42,831 nucleotides of DNA. Origin: an uncultured Eubacteriales bacterium. GTDB lineage: Bacteria; Bacillota; Clostridia; Christensenellales; Aristaeellaceae. A model generated the notes under the pieces. It saw only the letters and a list, made by a program, of their open reading frames with translations, ran no database searches and was not told the origin of the DNA. A program made the position numbers and the translations under genes. Each line of letters begins with the position of its first letter. The stretch's first letter is position 1. Of this stretch, positions 33,502 through 41,356 are shown piece by piece. The stretch is from contig CACWZP010000025.1 in NCBI GenBank assembly GCA_902765395.1, forward strand, positions 1 through 42,831, written 5' to 3'.

Positions 33502-33521
33502 AGTGCCCGCGAAAAGATGAA

Positions 33522-33628
33522 GATTCCCCGCGCTTGAATCAGTGGCGCGGGGAATCGTGTTTGTGCGGGCGGCAGACAGATCCGCAAACACAAACCCCAT
33601 GCGCTTGAATCAATGGCGCATGGGGTTT
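33522..33628. repeat. Gap-free run of three hairpins downstream of argS
   Basis: Hairpin 1 (33522-33556): GATTCCCCGCGC, loop TTGAATCAGTG, GCGCGGGGAATC. Hairpin 2 (33557-33591): GTGTTT-GT-GCGG, 13-base loop, CCGC-AAACAC. Hairpin 3 (33592-33628): AAACCCCATGCGC, loop TTGAATCAATG, GCGCATGGGGTTT. Each begins at the base after the previous one ends. On the minus strand it would be the 3' untranslated region of argS; there is no good T run. Whether it is a processed RNA or a DNA element is unknown. Confidence 0.75.
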
Positions 33629-33669
33629 GGTTCAGCATGCGGCAGCGAATGGGGTTAAGCGCCCTGCGC

Positions 33670-35382
33670 TTACATGCGCTCGGGGGCTTCGATGCCGATC
33701 AGGTACAGCGCCTGCTTCAGCACCTGGCGGGTGGCGTCGGTCAGCATCAGCCGCGCGGCGCGGGTGCCGGCCTCGTCCACCATCACCTTGTTTTCATAGT
33801 AGAACTTGTTGAAGGCCTGGGCCAGGTCCACCGCGAAGCGGGTGACCATGCTGGGCTCGGAGCGGTTCACGGCGGACTTCAGGATGTCCGGGAACTGCTC
33901 GATCAGCCGCACCACGTCCTGGCTGCAGGGATCGGTGAGCGCGCCAAAGTCCGGCGCGGCGGCCTCGCTTCCGGCCTTGCGCAGCACGGAGCAGGCCCGG
34001 GCGTGGGTGTACATCACGTAGGGGCCGGTCTCGCCATCGAAGTTCAGCGCCCGCTCCCAGGTGAAGTCGATGTCCTTGATGCGGTTGTTGTACAGGTCGA
34101 AGAACACCACCGCGCCTATGCCGATCTGCCGCGCCACCTCGTCCTTGTTCTCCAGCTCCGGGCTCTTCTCCTCGATGATGGCCCGGGCCTTGCCGATGGC
34201 CTCGTGGAGAAGGTCGTCCAGGTACACCACCCGGCCTTCGCGGGTGGACAGGCTCTGGCCCTCGTAGGACACCATGCCGAAGGCCACGTGCTCGCAGTCC
34301 TTCGCCCAGTCGTAGCCCATCAGCTCCAGCACCTTGAACAGCTGCCGGAAGTGCAAATCCTGCTGGTAGGCGACGACATACAGGCTCTTGTCGAAGTTGT
34401 AGGTGTCCTTGCGGTACCTGGCCGCGGCCAGGTCGCGGGTCATGTACAGCGTGGCGCCGTCGCTGCGCAGAATCAGCGCCGGGGGCATGCCATAATCGGA
34501 CAAGTCCACGATCTGCGCGCCCTGGTCCTCCTTCAGAAGGCCCTTGTCCCGCAGGATCTGGATCACCGGCTCCATCTTGTCGTTGTAGAAGCTCTCGCCG
34601 GCGTAGCTGTCAAACTTCACGCCCAGCAGGTCGTACACCCGCTCCGCGTCCTTCAGCGTGACGGACTTGAACCAGTTGAATATCTCCAGCGCCTCCGGAT
34701 CGCCGTCCTCGATCTTCTTGAACCAGGCGCGGCCCTCGTCGTTCAGGGCCTCGTTTTCCTTGGCCTCCTCGTTGAAGCGCACGTACAGCTTCACCATCTC
34801 GTCCACGCCGCCATTGGCCACGGTGTCGTGGTCGCCCCAGCGCTTGTAGGCCGCGATCATCTTGCCGAACTGGGTGCCCCAGTCGCCCAGGTGATTCACG
34901 CCCACGGCCCGCCAGCCGAAGAACCTGTGCAGCCGGTACAGGCTGTTGCCGATCATCGTGGTGGACAGGTGGCCGATGTGGAAGCGCTTGGCGATGTTGA
35001 TGCTGGAATAGTCCAGCACCACGGTCTTGCCCGCGCCGGAGTTGTCCGCGCCGTAGGCCTCGCCCGCTTCCAGCGCCAGGGAGAGCACCTTCTCGGCGTA
35101 GGTGGCCTTGTCGATGAAGAAGTTCAGATAGCCCTTCACCGACTCCACCTTGCCCAGGAAGTCCGCGTGGATGGCCCCGGCCAGGGCGTCCGCGATCATC
35201 ATCGGGCTCTTGCGCAGCGCCTTCGAGAGCTTGAAGCAGGGGAAGGCATAGTCGCCCAGGGCCGTGTCCGGCGGCACCTCCAGCGCCCCGGCGACGGTCT
35301 CGATTTCGGGCAGCTCCGCGCCCTCAAAGGCGGTCTTCATCGCGGTGAGTATCTCGCTTGCGACGGCGGTCTTGAAATCCAT
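33670..35382 (-). CDS. argS: Arginyl-tRNA synthetase
   Basis: A 570-residue class I synthetase that charges tRNA-Arg. The HIGH motif is HIGH 135-138 (NIAKRFHIGHLSTT). The KMSKS region is replaced by SLSTREGRVVYLDDLL, normal for ArgS. The N-terminal additional domain (residues 1-110) and the C-terminal DALR anticodon-binding domain (FDGETGPYVMYTHARACSVL onward, ending APERM) are present. Of several possible starts, ATG 35382 has GAGGTG 7 nt upstream. It has its own TATAAT promoter at 35422-35450 although genes upstream run in the same direction. The leader is about 35 nt, too short for a T-box. Confidence 0.97.
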   Translation of the reverse strand: MDFKTAVASEILTAMKTAFEGAELPEIETVAGALEVPPDTALGDYAFPCFKLSKALRKSPMMIADALAGAIHADFLGKVESVKGYLNFFIDKATYAEKVLSLALEAGEAYGADNSGAGKTVVLDYSSINIAKRFHIGHLSTTMIGNSLYRLHRFFGWRAVGVNHLGDWGTQFGKMIAAYKRWGDHDTVANGGVDEMVKLYVRFNEEAKENEALNDEGRAWFKKIEDGDPEALEIFNWFKSVTLKDAERVYDLLGVKFDSYAGESFYNDKMEPVIQILRDKGLLKEDQGAQIVDLSDYGMPPALILRSDGATLYMTRDLAAARYRKDTYNFDKSLYVVAYQQDLHFRQLFKVLELMGYDWAKDCEHVAFGMVSYEGQSLSTREGRVVYLDDLLHEAIGKARAIIEEKSPELENKDEVARQIGIGAVVFFDLYNNRIKDIDFTWERALNFDGETGPYVMYTHARACSVLRKAGSEAAAPDFGALTDPCSQDVVRLIEQFPDILKSAVNRSEPSMVTRFAVDLAQAFNKFYYENKVMVDEAGTRAARLMLTDATRQVLKQALYLIGIEAPERM

Positions 35383-35421
35383 GGTCATGCACCTCGTTGT
35401 CAGTATCGGTAGAATGGTACT

Positions 35422-35450
35422 ATTATACACAAAATCGCGGGCGGCTTCAA
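35422..35450 (-). promoter_or_regulatory. Sigma-A promoter of argS
   Basis: On the minus strand, TTGAAG (35450-35445), 17 bp, TATAAT (35427-35422). It lies directly after the stop codon of the DUF4129 gene. Confidence 0.85.
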
Positions 35451-35471
35451 GGGAAAGTTGAGGGGCGGCGC

Positions 35472-36686
35472 TCACCGCCTGCGCAGGCGCTCCAGGGCCT
35501 CCCGGGCTCGGCGCGCGTCCTCTTTTGAGGCCGGCTTTTCGCCGTAGCGCGCCGGAAGGTACAGCTCGCGCAGCGCCGCCAGCGCTTCGTCGTCGGCCAC
35601 GCCGGCGTTTTCCCGCTGGATCTGCAGCGTGTTCATCGTGGGGGCGACCCGCCCGCCCCGGGCCTTAAGCAGCATCAGCGCCTTTCGATAGCAGCGGCGC
35701 ACGCCCGCCTGGGGGTCCCGGCGCGCGGCGCGGCCCCGGGGCGCGGGCGGGGCCTCGTCCTCCAGGGCCTCCCGCTCGTCCGTGCCGGAGGGCATCGCCT
35801 CCCGGGCCACCCGGCGCGACAGCGCGCGCAGCAGCGCGAAGGCGATCACCGCCAGCAGCAGCACGCCCGCGCCCTGCACCGCCAGCCGCACCCAGTCGGG
35901 CAGCGCCCGGGCCTGCGCCGCGGCGGCGGCCAGGTTCGGCCCGCCCTCCTCGCCGCCCAGCGCCGGGGGCAGCGACAGCCCGCCCTCGGGGATCAGTCCG
36001 GGGATCAGCGCCAGCAGCCAGCTCACCGCGAACAGCACAAGCTGCAGGATGTACAGCGCCAGCGCCAGCAGGTTGAGAAGCACGTTGTCCGCGAACCAGC
36101 CCCAGGCGGCCCCGATGGCGGCGATGATGGCCGGCTGGGACAGGATAAAGCCCGCGGCGCACACCAGGGCCACGCCCGCCAGGTTGAGAAGCCGGAACCG
36201 GCGGGAGCGGGCCACGGCGTCGTCGTGGCGCAATAGCCGCAGCAGCGCCATGTTCACCGTGAAGTACAGAAACAGATATGGCAGGCCTCGGCGGTAGCTC
36301 TGGGCCCAGAACAGCGCCGCCAGGAACAGCGCCGCGCCGGCCACGATCAAGCTGTGCCGGAAGTGGTCCGCGGCGTAGTCGTAATCCGGCGCGCGCCGGT
36401 TGTTGTACACGTACAGCGGCAGGTACGCCAGCATCGGCAGCGCCGCCGCCCGCCCCGGCCAGTTTCCCGCCGCGATCAGGCAGGGGATCGCCACGGCCAT
36501 GGGCGCCCAGCGCAGCCATGCCGGGCCGCGGTCGGTCAGCCGGCGGCTGAGCCAGCAGGCTCCCAGCAGCAGAAAGGGCACACAGGCCAGGCCCGGCGCG
36601 CAGGCGCGCAGCAGCCCCAGGCAGCCCAGGGCGGCGAAATAGAGCATCACGTCGCCGAAGAAGGACAGGGCGTAGGCCAGGGCCAT
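35472..36686 (-). CDS. Membrane protein with C-terminal DUF4129-like domain
   Basis: A 404-residue protein with about eight membrane segments in residues 5-245 and another near 285-305. It ends in a cytoplasmic stretch, RCYRKALMLLKARGGRVAPTMNTLQIQREN...ALAALRELYLPARYGEKPASKEDARRAREALERL, that resembles DUF4129. In the common moxR-DUF58-TgpA operon the third gene carries a transglutaminase-like domain between the membrane part and DUF4129. No such domain, nor its Cys-His-Asp residues, is present here; only a short extracytoplasmic loop (about 250-280) separates them. GGGAGG lies 7 nt before the ATG. It is the last gene of the operon, 62 bp after DUF58. Confidence 0.8.
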   Translation of the reverse strand: MALAYALSFFGDVMLYFAALGCLGLLRACAPGLACVPFLLLGACWLSRRLTDRGPAWLRWAPMAVAIPCLIAAGNWPGRAAALPMLAYLPLYVYNNRRAPDYDYAADHFRHSLIVAGAALFLAALFWAQSYRRGLPYLFLYFTVNMALLRLLRHDDAVARSRRFRLLNLAGVALVCAAGFILSQPAIIAAIGAAWGWFADNVLLNLLALALYILQLVLFAVSWLLALIPGLIPEGGLSLPPALGGEEGGPNLAAAAAQARALPDWVRLAVQGAGVLLLAVIAFALLRALSRRVAREAMPSGTDEREALEDEAPPAPRGRAARRDPQAGVRRCYRKALMLLKARGGRVAPTMNTLQIQRENAGVADDEALAALRELYLPARYGEKPASKEDARRAREALERLRRR

Positions 36687-36748
36687 GGAAAGACCTCCCT
36701 TTGAATGAGGCGTATGAATGAGGCGTACGGGTCGGCGGCGGGCGCCCC

Positions 36749-37831
36749 TCACCGCCACGGCCCGCGCCATTCGCCGTCGCCGGTGAGCACCAGCGGTGCT
36801 TCCCCGCTGGCGGCGCGCAGGCGCGTCAGCAGCTCGGGGTGCACGTCGTTTCGCACCGGGGTGATGTATATGTGGCCGCGGCCGGTGGCAGCGCGGGCGA
36901 GGGCCCGGTCGAACAGGGCCTTCATGTCGTCCCGATGGTCGAACACGGCCCGGCCCAGCCCCTCCAGCGCGGCGGCCAGGTGGGCCGCGCCCAGCCCGTC
37001 GCCCACCTCGCCGGAGTCGTCCGGCGCGCCTTCCCGGCGCAGGTTGGTGATCAGCGCGTAGGGCACGCGGCGCTCCTCCAGTTCCTCGCACACGCCCCGG
37101 CACAGCGACAGCGCCGCCTCCAGCATGGCCTCGCCATAGCTGGAGAAGGCGAAGGTGTGGGCGTTGAGCATCACGGTCACGGTGCGCTCCACCGTGTAGT
37201 CCTGGCAGCGCACCGTCATCCGGCCCAGCCGGGCGGTCTGCGTCCAGGAGATCTGCTTCATGGGCTCGTGGCCGGTGTAGTCCCGGTAGCCCAGGGTCAG
37301 CACCGGGTCCTCCATGATGAACCGGTTCACCGAGCGGTCGCCCAGCCAGCCGCCCATCAGCGCGTCCAGCCCCTCCGCCTCCACGGGTCGGGGCAGGATC
37401 ACCAGCTCCCGGCTCAGGGGGAAGCGCCTGGGCGTGGTGCCCAGGCCCATGAAGCCGCCGCCCTCCAGCGTGGCGCCCAGGAACAGGTAGCGGCCCCGCT
37501 TCGGCATGGAGAAGGCGGTGCGGCGGGTGAGCCGTTGGCGGGGCATCATGTAGACGGTGCTTTTGATCAGCGCCCGATGCTCGCTGACGCTGCCGGTGTT
37601 CAGCCGCGCGGAGGTGGCGATGCAGTCGGGCACGTCCTCGTTCAGCCGGATGAAGGGCAGAAAGCGTCGGCGCCGGTTGGTGACGACGGAGACGAGCTGC
37701 AGCGGTTCGTCCGCCTCCGCCACGGCCTTTGAGGGGCGCGCGTCGTACTCCACGCCGTCCAGCCCCCGGCGCAGCGACCACAGCTCGAACCCGGCGATCA
37801 CCGCCGCCAGCATCGCAAGGAACGGGATCAT
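36749..37831 (-). CDS. DUF58-family protein
   Basis: A 360-residue protein with an N-terminal membrane segment or pair (MIPFLAMLAAVIAGFELWSL). The DUF58 core is LGYRDYTGHEPMKQISWTQTARLGRMTVRCQDY (about residues 185-217), followed by a von Willebrand A-like fold (VTVMLNAHTF..., YALITNLRREG). The family works with MoxR ATPases, possibly in envelope protein maturation; its molecular role is unproven. Its ATG overlaps the moxR stop codon as ATGA, so translation is coupled. Confidence 0.88.
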   Translation of the reverse strand: MIPFLAMLAAVIAGFELWSLRRGLDGVEYDARPSKAVAEADEPLQLVSVVTNRRRRFLPFIRLNEDVPDCIATSARLNTGSVSEHRALIKSTVYMMPRQRLTRRTAFSMPKRGRYLFLGATLEGGGFMGLGTTPRRFPLSRELVILPRPVEAEGLDALMGGWLGDRSVNRFIMEDPVLTLGYRDYTGHEPMKQISWTQTARLGRMTVRCQDYTVERTVTVMLNAHTFAFSSYGEAMLEAALSLCRGVCEELEERRVPYALITNLRREGAPDDSGEVGDGLGAAHLAAALEGLGRAVFDHRDDMKALFDRALARAATGRGHIYITPVRNDVHPELLTRLRAASGEAPLVLTGDGEWRGPWR

Positions 37832-38772
37832 GGCAGCGTCTCGACGGGCACCGGCACCCGGTCCACCAGGGCCATCAGCCGCGCCTCGGCGTCGGCGCGC
37901 TTCAGCCCCGCCCCGGCGGCCAGGCGATGGGCCAGCACGCAGGGGGCCATGCGGCGGATGTCCTCGGGCAGCGCGTAATCCCTTCCGGCCAGCGCCGCCG
38001 CGGCCTGCACCGCCCGGTAGAGGGCGATGGCCCCGCGGGTGGACACGCCGCAGCTGAAATCCCCGCCGCGGGTGCCCTCGACGAGGTCCATCAGGTAGCC
38101 CGCTACGGCGTCGGAAACGTGCACCTGGCGGTACTGGGCGCGCATCAGGGCGGTGTCCGCGTCGTCCACCACGGGCTCGATGCCTGCGATGATGTCCAGC
38201 GTGTCCTCTCGCCGCAGCACGGAGAGCTCCTCGTCCCTCTGCATATAGCCCAGGGCCAGCCGCATGAAGAAGCGGTCCACCTGGGCCTCGGGCAGGGGAA
38301 AGGTGCCGTAGGACTCCAGCGGGTTCTGGGTGGCCATCACCATGAACCGCCCGCCCAGCGGGTGAGTGACGCCGTCCACGGTGATCTGCCGCTCCTCCAT
38401 GGCCTCCAGCAGCGCCGCCTGGGTGCGGGGCGTGGCGCGGTTCACCTCGTCGGCCAGTATGATGTCGTGGAACAGCGGGCCCGGGCGGAAGCGGAACTCG
38501 CCCTCCTTCTGGCTGAAGAAGTTGATGCCCGTCAGGTCGGAGGGCTGCAAATCCGGCGTGAACTGCACCCGGCTGAAGCTGCCCCCGATGGCCCGGGCGA
38601 AGGCGCGCAGCAGCATGGTCTTGCCCGTGCCCGGCACGTCCTCCAGCAGCACGTGGCCGCCGCACAGATAGCAGATCAGCACCTTCTCGATGGCGTCCTC
38701 CTTGCCCACGATGGCCCGGGACACGGCGCCGACGATCCGGCTGCGGTATTCGACGATTTTCTCAAGCTCCAT
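37828..38772 (-). CDS. MoxR-family AAA+ ATPase
   Basis: A 314-residue ATPase of the MoxR/RavA type, thought to act as a chaperone that inserts cofactors or remodels partner proteins. Walker A is EDVPGTGKT (44-52) and Walker B is IILADEVNRA (104-113, Asp108-Glu109). Sensor 1 is VMATQNPLESYGTFPLPEAQ, with the family's arginine-finger region QVDRFFM. The lid domain ends SRGA...AHRLA-like (VSTRGAIALYRAVQAAAALA). The start at 38772 has GGAGGTG 7 nt upstream. It is the first gene of the moxR-DUF58-DUF4129 operon. Confidence 0.95.
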   Translation of the reverse strand: MELEKIVEYRSRIVGAVSRAIVGKEDAIEKVLICYLCGGHVLLEDVPGTGKTMLLRAFARAIGGSFSRVQFTPDLQPSDLTGINFFSQKEGEFRFRPGPLFHDIILADEVNRATPRTQAALLEAMEERQITVDGVTHPLGGRFMVMATQNPLESYGTFPLPEAQVDRFFMRLALGYMQRDEELSVLRREDTLDIIAGIEPVVDDADTALMRAQYRQVHVSDAVAGYLMDLVEGTRGGDFSCGVSTRGAIALYRAVQAAAALAGRDYALPEDIRRMAPCVLAHRLAAGAGLKRADAEARLMALVDRVPVPVETLP

Positions 38773-38807
38773 GCTGGCACCTCCGGCGAGGAATGGTCTC
38801 ATAATAT

Positions 38808-38837
38808 ATTATACAGTAAACACCGCCCGCCGCGCAA
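38808..38837 (-). promoter_or_regulatory. Promoter of the moxR operon
   Basis: On the minus strand, TTGCGC (38837-38832), 18 bp, TATAAT (38813-38808). Confidence 0.7.
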
Positions 38838-38864
38838 GGCGGCAAACGGCCTTTCCTGTGGGGC

Positions 38865-38893
38865 TTGTGAATCCAATAAAGTTCTGGTATAAT
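38865..38893 (+). promoter_or_regulatory. Promoter of the mrnC-rlmB-yacP operon
   Basis: TTGTGA (38865-38870), 17 bp, consensus TATAAT (38888-38893), divergent from the moxR promoter. Confidence 0.8.
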
Positions 38894-38955
38894 AGCGATA
38901 AGATGTATTTGTGGGAATATGTCCATTCACCATTGGGACGGGAGAATGTTCGCCG

Positions 38956-39369
38956 ATGATCTTCAATTTTGAGCACAACGCCCTGCCGGGCTCGCTGGAG
39001 CTGGCCTGGCTGGGGGACGCGCTGTACGACCTGTACGTGCGGGAGCACCTGGTGGCCCGGGGCGGCAAGGTGCGCGCCCTGCACCGGGAGGCCATCTCCT
39101 TCGTCTGCGCCCATGCCCAGGCGGAGGCGCTTTCCAGGATCTCCGGCGCGCTGACCGAGGCGGAGGGCGACGTGGTGCGCCGCGCCCGCAACGCCCACCA
39201 GAGCCCGCCGAAGAATGCCGACCCCGGCGAGTACCACCACGCCACCGCCCTGGAGGCGCTGATCGGCTGGCTGTACGTCACCGGCCAGCGGGACAGGATG
39301 AACGAGCTGCTTCAGATGGCGCTGCCGGGAATCAGGGAACAGGGCCAAAGGAACAGAGAACAGGGATAG
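38956..39369 (+). CDS. mrnC: Mini-ribonuclease III
   Basis: A 137-residue RNase III catalytic domain without an RNA-binding domain. In Bacillus the enzyme matures both ends of 23S rRNA. The active-site Asp21 lies in LAWLGDALYDLYVREHL, and the second catalytic acid Glu100 in TALEALIGWLY. RNAHQSPPKNADPGEYHHAT between them is typical. GGGAG lies 12 nt before the ATG, slightly far. The last eleven residues (REQGQRNREQG) are encoded by a GGAACAGGG-type repetitive stretch and are probably an accretion. It is first in the same order as in Bacillus: mrnC-rlmB-yacP-sigH. Confidence 0.95.
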   Translation: MIFNFEHNALPGSLELAWLGDALYDLYVREHLVARGGKVRALHREAISFVCAHAQAEALSRISGALTEAEGDVVRRARNAHQSPPKNADPGEYHHATALEALIGWLYVTGQRDRMNELLQMALPGIREQGQRNREQG

Positions 39370-39382
39370 CGATCAGTATGCC

Positions 39383-39404
39383 CGAGCCTTCCCCTCAAGG
39401 GGAA
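39383..39404 (+). repeat. Short hairpin between mrnC and rlmB
   Basis: GAGCCTTCCCCTCAAGGGGAAGCCTC is a stem-loop like the one at 15437-15459. It lies in the 60-bp space just before the rlmB ribosome site. Confidence 0.5.
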
Positions 39405-39429
39405 GCCTCAGGAAACAAGGAGCAACACC

Positions 39430-40437
39430 ATGCCAAACAACGACAACAACCGCCGCAGGCCGAACCGGATGCAGGGCGCGGGACGCAGGACGTACCCGGA
39501 CGCCGCGGGGAACGCCCCCCGGGTGGGCCGCATCGAGCGCAACGTGCCCAGGGCGCGCCAGGTCTCCTCTGACGAGGACTACAGCGCCCGGAGCGAGGAG
39601 ACTTATTCCGGAAACGCATCCTTCCACCGCGGTTCCGCCTACCGTGCGCCCTCCGGCCCCCGCCAGTACAAGCGGGAGGCGGACGCGGGCGCCGAGGTCG
39701 TCGAGCAGGAGAATGAGAACCTGCTGGCCGGGCGCAACCCCATCCGGGAGGCGCTGAAGGCCGGCCGGCCCGTGGAGAAGCTGCTGGTGGCCTCCGGCGA
39801 GCTGTCCGGCGCGGGGCAGGAGATCATCCGCATGGCCCGGGAGGCTGGGGCCGTGGTGCAGAAGGTGGACCGCAGCCGGCTGGATCAGATCTATCCCGCC
39901 CACCAGGGCATGCTGGCCTACGTGGCGGCGGTGCCCTATGTGGAGCTTTCGGACATACTGGCAGCGGCGGCGGCGAAGGGGGAGGACCCCTTCCTGATCC
40001 TGCTGGACGGCATCACCGATCCCCACAACCTGGGGGCCATCGTGCGCTCGGCGGAGTGCGCGGGGGCCCACGGCGTGGTGATTCCGGAGCGCCGCGCCGC
40101 GGGGCTGACCCCGGCGGCGGCCAAGGCGGCGGCGGGGGCGCTGAACCACATGCCTATCGCGAGGGTGAAGAACCTGAACCGGGCCATCGAGGAGCTGAAG
40201 CGCGCGGGCGTTTGGGTGATCGGCACGGCCATGGACGGCGAAAACGCACTGACGGCGGACCTCACCGGGCCTGTGGCGCTGGTGATCGGCTCGGAGGGCG
40301 AGGGCATCTCGCAGCTGACGCTGGAGAAGTGCGACCGCACCATCTCCCTGCCCATGAAGGGGCAGATCGAGTCCCTGAACGCGTCGGTGGCGGCGGGCGT
40401 CTTGATGTATGAGATCGTCCGCGCCAGGGGAAACTGA
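39430..40437 (+). CDS. rlmB: 23S rRNA 2'-O-methyltransferase, TrmH/SpoU family
   Basis: A 335-residue SPOUT methyltransferase; family members methylate a guanosine in the peptidyl-transferase region of 23S rRNA. Residues 1-95 are a low-complexity basic extension rich in Arg, Asn and Ser, longer than usual. The substrate-binding domain starts LLAGRNPIREALKAG (98-112). The SpoU motifs are DPHNLGAIVRSAE (197-209), VIGSEGEGIS (285-294) and LPMKGQIESLNASVAA (307-322), forming the trefoil knot. AAGGAG lies before the ATG. The context between mrnC and yacP supports the assignment. Confidence 0.92.
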   Translation: MPNNDNNRRRPNRMQGAGRRTYPDAAGNAPRVGRIERNVPRARQVSSDEDYSARSEETYSGNASFHRGSAYRAPSGPRQYKREADAGAEVVEQENENLLAGRNPIREALKAGRPVEKLLVASGELSGAGQEIIRMAREAGAVVQKVDRSRLDQIYPAHQGMLAYVAAVPYVELSDILAAAAAKGEDPFLILLDGITDPHNLGAIVRSAECAGAHGVVIPERRAAGLTPAAAKAAAGALNHMPIARVKNLNRAIEELKRAGVWVIGTAMDGENALTADLTGPVALVIGSEGEGISQLTLEKCDRTISLPMKGQIESLNASVAAGVLMYEIVRARGN

Positions 40438-40438
40438 C

Positions 40439-41002
40439 GTGGCGCGCCCGGGAAAGGCCCCGAAGCGGCTGCTGATCGTGGACGGCTACAACGTCATCAA
40501 CGCCCGGCGCGGCGCGATATCCGGCGCGCCCGGCAGCGTGGAGGCCTCCTATTCCCTTTCGGACGCGCGGGAGAAGCTGATCTCCGAGCTGATGGATTAC
40601 GCCGGCTATTCCGACCAGAGCGTGGTGCTGGTGTTCGACGCCTGGATGAGCGACCGGACCGCCCGCACGGAGGAGAAGCACGGCGCGGTGACGGTGGTCT
40701 ACACCCAGAAGGGGGAGATTGCCGACCGCTACATCGAGCGGCTGTGCGACGAGCTGGCGGCGGACATCGAGCTGCACAAAATCGAGGTGCGCGTGGCGTC
40801 CAGCGACGCCCTGGAGCAGACCATCGTGCTGGGCCGGGGCGCATCCCGCATGTCCAGCCGGGAGCTGATGTATGAGATGGCCCAGCTGAAGGAGGCGGGC
40901 ATCCGCCGGGTGATCGAAAGGCCCGCGGTGCGCCGCACCACCATCGCCGAGCGGCTGTCCCCGGCGGTGCGGGCGAGGCTGGAAGAGATGAAAAAGAAAT
41001 GA
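40439..41002 (+). CDS. yacP: NYN-domain ribonuclease YacP/Rae1
   Basis: A 187-residue PIN/NYN-fold protein. In Bacillus it is Rae1, which cleaves mRNA in the ribosomal A site. The NYN start LLIVDGYNVINA has the metal-binding Asp, and VVLVFDAWMSD and SSDALEQTIVLGRGASRMSSREL give further acidic and conserved positions. The GTG at 40439 is chosen: AGGGGAAA precedes it and it follows the rlmB stop at once. An in-frame ATG at 40409 inside rlmB has a poor site. The last codons end in a KKK tail. Confidence 0.93.
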   Translation: MARPGKAPKRLLIVDGYNVINARRGAISGAPGSVEASYSLSDAREKLISELMDYAGYSDQSVVLVFDAWMSDRTARTEEKHGAVTVVYTQKGEIADRYIERLCDELAADIELHKIEVRVASSDALEQTIVLGRGASRMSSRELMYEMAQLKEAGIRRVIERPAVRRTTIAERLSPAVRARLEEMKKK

Positions 41003-41096
41003 GGGTTCAGAGATCAAGTAGCCGCTGATTCATTCCCGCACCGATTCTGCGGCGCCTTTTCCGGCATCTGTCTGTTGCAGATTTTAGATTTACCTC

Positions 41097-41118
41097 CGGG
41101 GCTTCCCAGCCCGTTTTT
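41097..41118 (+). terminator. Possible terminator after yacP
   Basis: GGGCT-TCCC-AGCCC then GTTTTT. The stem is only five bases, but the T run is good. It lies 95 bp past the yacP stop codon. Confidence 0.45.
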
Positions 41119-41121
41119 GCT

Positions 41122-41146
41122 GAAAACAGTCCACTGGACTATTTTC
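41122..41146. repeat. 25-bp palindrome, second copy
   Basis: GAAAACAGTCCA, central C, TGGACTATTTTC. It is identical in plan to 16964-16988, with one base changed in the right arm. Confidence 0.7.
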
Positions 41147-41241
41147 CGGGCGCTCGAACCCAGTAAACCTTCGAAATCTGCAAGGCCACCTGCCGAAAAA
41201 TGCACTCGCAGCCTCAACACTTGAATGAATCATTGTCTACT

Positions 41242-41327
41242 TAGAGTTTAGAGAAGATTGCCGGGGAACAGCGGCACTGGGTCGGCTCTCTGGCCAATCA
41301 ATCTAAACTCTCAACTCTGAACTCTGA
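41242..41327. repeat. AGAGTT-type repeats upstream of sigH
   Basis: TTAGAGTTTAGAG near 41242-41255 and TCTAAACTCTCAACTCTGAA near 41300-41320 are opposite-strand copies of the word family seen at 25200-25224 and 41989-42015. They could pair with each other. No clear sigH promoter could be picked within 41003-41356, and I see nothing else there. Confidence 0.5.
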
Positions 41328-41356
41328 AGGGAATCCCCAGGAGGATATTACAACCG

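Noticed and set aside
35383-35450. T-box riboswitch in front of argS
   Set aside because: The TATAAT promoter leaves only about 35 nt of leader, far too short for a T-box.
35472-36686. Annotating this gene as a TgpA transglutaminase
   Set aside because: No transglutaminase domain or catalytic Cys-His-Asp arrangement can be seen; only the membrane part and a DUF4129-like tail.
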